In this document: in pieces, positions 20,337-21,049 of the stretch | Position numbering within the stretch: position 1 is the stretch's first letter | Layout: every line of letters starts with the position of its first letter | NCBI RefSeq assembly: GCF_000003605.2 | Contig: NW_003108033.1 | Location: 1 to 21,049 of the forward strand | DNA from: Saccoglossus kowalevskii | Taxonomy: Eukaryota > Hemichordata > Enteropneusta > Harrimaniidae | Direction of reading: 5' to 3' | DNA length: 21,049 nucleotides | The notes under the pieces: model-generated | Seen by the model: only the letters and a program-made list of their open reading frames with translations | Told to the model about the DNA's origin: nothing | Database searches by the model: none | Made by a program: the position numbers and the translations under genes

Positions 20337-20679
20337 AGAACCACCCACCTGTGTATGTGCATTATGGCTAGGCTTCCAATGTCATTTGGGGAACCACCCA
20401 CCTGTGTATGTGCAGTATGGCTATGCTTCCAATGTCATTTGGAGAACCACCCACCTGCGTATGTGCAGTAAGGCTAGGCTTCCAATGTAATGTGGATAAC
20501 CACCCACCTATGTATTTGCAGTATGGCTAGGCTTCCAATGTCATTTTGAGAACCACCCACCTGTGTATGTGCAGAATGGCTAGGCTTCCAATGTCATTTT
20601 GAGAACCACCCATCTGTGTATGTGCAATATGGCTGTGCTTCCAATGTCATTTGGACAACCACCCACCTGTGTATGTGCA
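20337..20679. repeat. Canonical monomers next to the array edge
   Basis: About six and a half monomers carry familiar variants (GGCTATGC, CTGCGTATG, GTAATGTGGATAACC, GTATTTGCAG, CAGAATGG, CAATATGG), in the order seen after M copies 1 and 5. They lead into the diverged edge without a visible break in phase. Confidence 0.75.
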
Positions 20680-21049
20680 GTATTCCTGGGTTGCCAATAT
20701 CAATCGAACAACCACACACCTGTCTATGTGTTGTAATACCAGGCTTCCAATGTCTTTTTGAGAACCATCCATCTGTGTATGTGCTGTATTGCAAGGCGTC
20801 CAATGCAATTCTGGCGACCACCCACGTGTGTATGAGCTGTATTGCTAGGCTTCCTCTGTTATTTGGACAACCACCCATTTGTGTATGAGCTGCATTACAA
20901 GGCGAGCAATGTAATTCACGCGTCCATCCACCTGTATGTATGAAGTATTTCTGGGCTTCCAATGTCATTTGGAAAACCGACCACCTGTATAGGCGTCAAA
21001 TGCTATTCAGGCGACTACCCATTTGTGTATCAGCTGATTTGTTAGACGT
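20680..21049. repeat. Diverged monomers at the right edge of the array
   Basis: Five 53-bp monomers (20680-20732, 20733-20785, 20786-20838, 20839-20891, 20892-20944), a 46-bp one (20945-20990), a roughly 45-bp one (20991-21035) and a 14-base remnant keep the spacing and landmarks of the satellite but differ from it at many positions. I count 11 CpG in 370 bp, against none in the consensus monomer. Monomers three, five and seven share GGCG near the start and an AATTC or ATTC segment followed by a CpG-bearing GCG. Four and six are close to the consensus. This fits the decayed margin of a satellite array. Confidence 0.85.

Larger units (their letters stand above)
1..21049. repeat. 53-bp satellite array filling the window
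   Basis: Every stretch of the window can be read as head-to-tail copies of a unit of about 53 bp in the same orientation. Landmarks recur in each unit: GTATGGCTAGG, then TTCCAATGTCAT, then ACCACCCACCTG, then GTATGTGCA. Common variant positions are CAG/CTG/ATG/CAA before TAT, GGAGAACC/GGACAACC/TTGAGAACC in the middle, and CTAGG/CTTGG/CCAGG/CTGGT after TATGG or TATTG. The consensus has about 26 G+C in 53 and no CpG. No inverted segment, unique spacer or inserted element was seen. The array runs off the left end and is decaying at the right end. A eukaryotic satellite or very large minisatellite is the best reading; family and species are not recognised. Confidence 0.97.

Noticed and set aside
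1-21049. CRISPR array
   Set aside because: Repeats are directly adjacent with no unique spacers. The 53-bp unit varies throughout its length and the array is far too long and uniform.
1-21049. Centromere protein B box
   Set aside because: I looked for the TTCG...CGGGA pattern on both strands of the consensus and saw nothing like it. The core has no CpG at the required positions.
1-21049. Telomeric or subtelomeric TTAGGG repeats
   Set aside because: The recurring CTAGGC and TTTAGG strings are parts of the 53-bp unit; no tandem TTAGGG was seen.
20680-21049. Transposon or gene fragment flanking the array
   Set aside because: The right end first looks like new sequence, but it still aligns to the monomer at 53-bp spacing with the landmarks CCAATG, ACCACCCA and TGTGTATG. 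It is diverged satellite.
1-21049. Promoters or CCAAT-box regulatory elements for individual genes
   Set aside because: CCAAT and E-box strings occur in nearly every monomer and no gene is present, so single sites cannot be called regulatory.

Overview
The whole 21,049-base window is one tandem-repeat array. The unit is about 53 bp, giving roughly 395 to 400 monomers. I find no protein-coding gene, RNA gene, transposon or unique spacer sequence. The consensus monomer opens with GTATGGCTAGGC, has a CCAAT-containing core (TTCCAATGTCATTTGG), then a CCACCCACCTG segment, and ends in TGTGTATGTGCA. It is about 49% G+C and contains no CpG. Length, homogeneity and lack of insertions fit a eukaryotic satellite (centromeric, pericentromeric or other heterochromatic). 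CpG absence with abundant TG/CA would suit a CpG-methylated genome such as a vertebrate, but I do not recognise the satellite and cannot name a species.

The array is layered. Level 1 is the 53-bp monomer, with length variants of about 50 to 55 bp. Level 2 is a set of recognisable multi-monomer blocks, tagged by shared private variants. I call them L (a long unit with GGTGG and CTAAGCTCTC markers), X (3 monomers), beta (273 bp), mu (98 bp), M (218 bp), E (212 bp) and gamma (476 bp). Level 3 is a higher-order order X-beta-mu-M-E-gamma-X-beta, repeated with a beta-to-beta spacing of 2.6 to 3.3 kb through the middle of the window. Level 4 is a segmental copy: about 1.75-5.17 kb recurs at about 16.75-19.97 kb, 14.8 to 15.0 kb away.

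Layout: 1-3.2 kb, L units in tandem; 3.2-5.3 kb, mixed L with the first X-beta-mu; 5.3-14.6 kb, the beta/mu/M/E/gamma super-repeats, including a 1,109-bp tandem duplication (9.06-11.28 kb); 14.65-15.35 kb, an L fragment; 15.4-16.74 kb, X-beta-mu-M; 16.75-19.97 kb, the second copy of the 1.75-5.17 kb segment; 20.0-20.68 kb, M-type monomers; 20.68-21.05 kb, strongly diverged monomers that look like an array edge.

The many short open frames are by-products of the repeat. 53 is not a multiple of 3, so each frame cycles through three phases and a frame lengthens wherever the TAG in GGCTAGGC is mutated. All comparisons were by eye; identities and copy counts are estimates.
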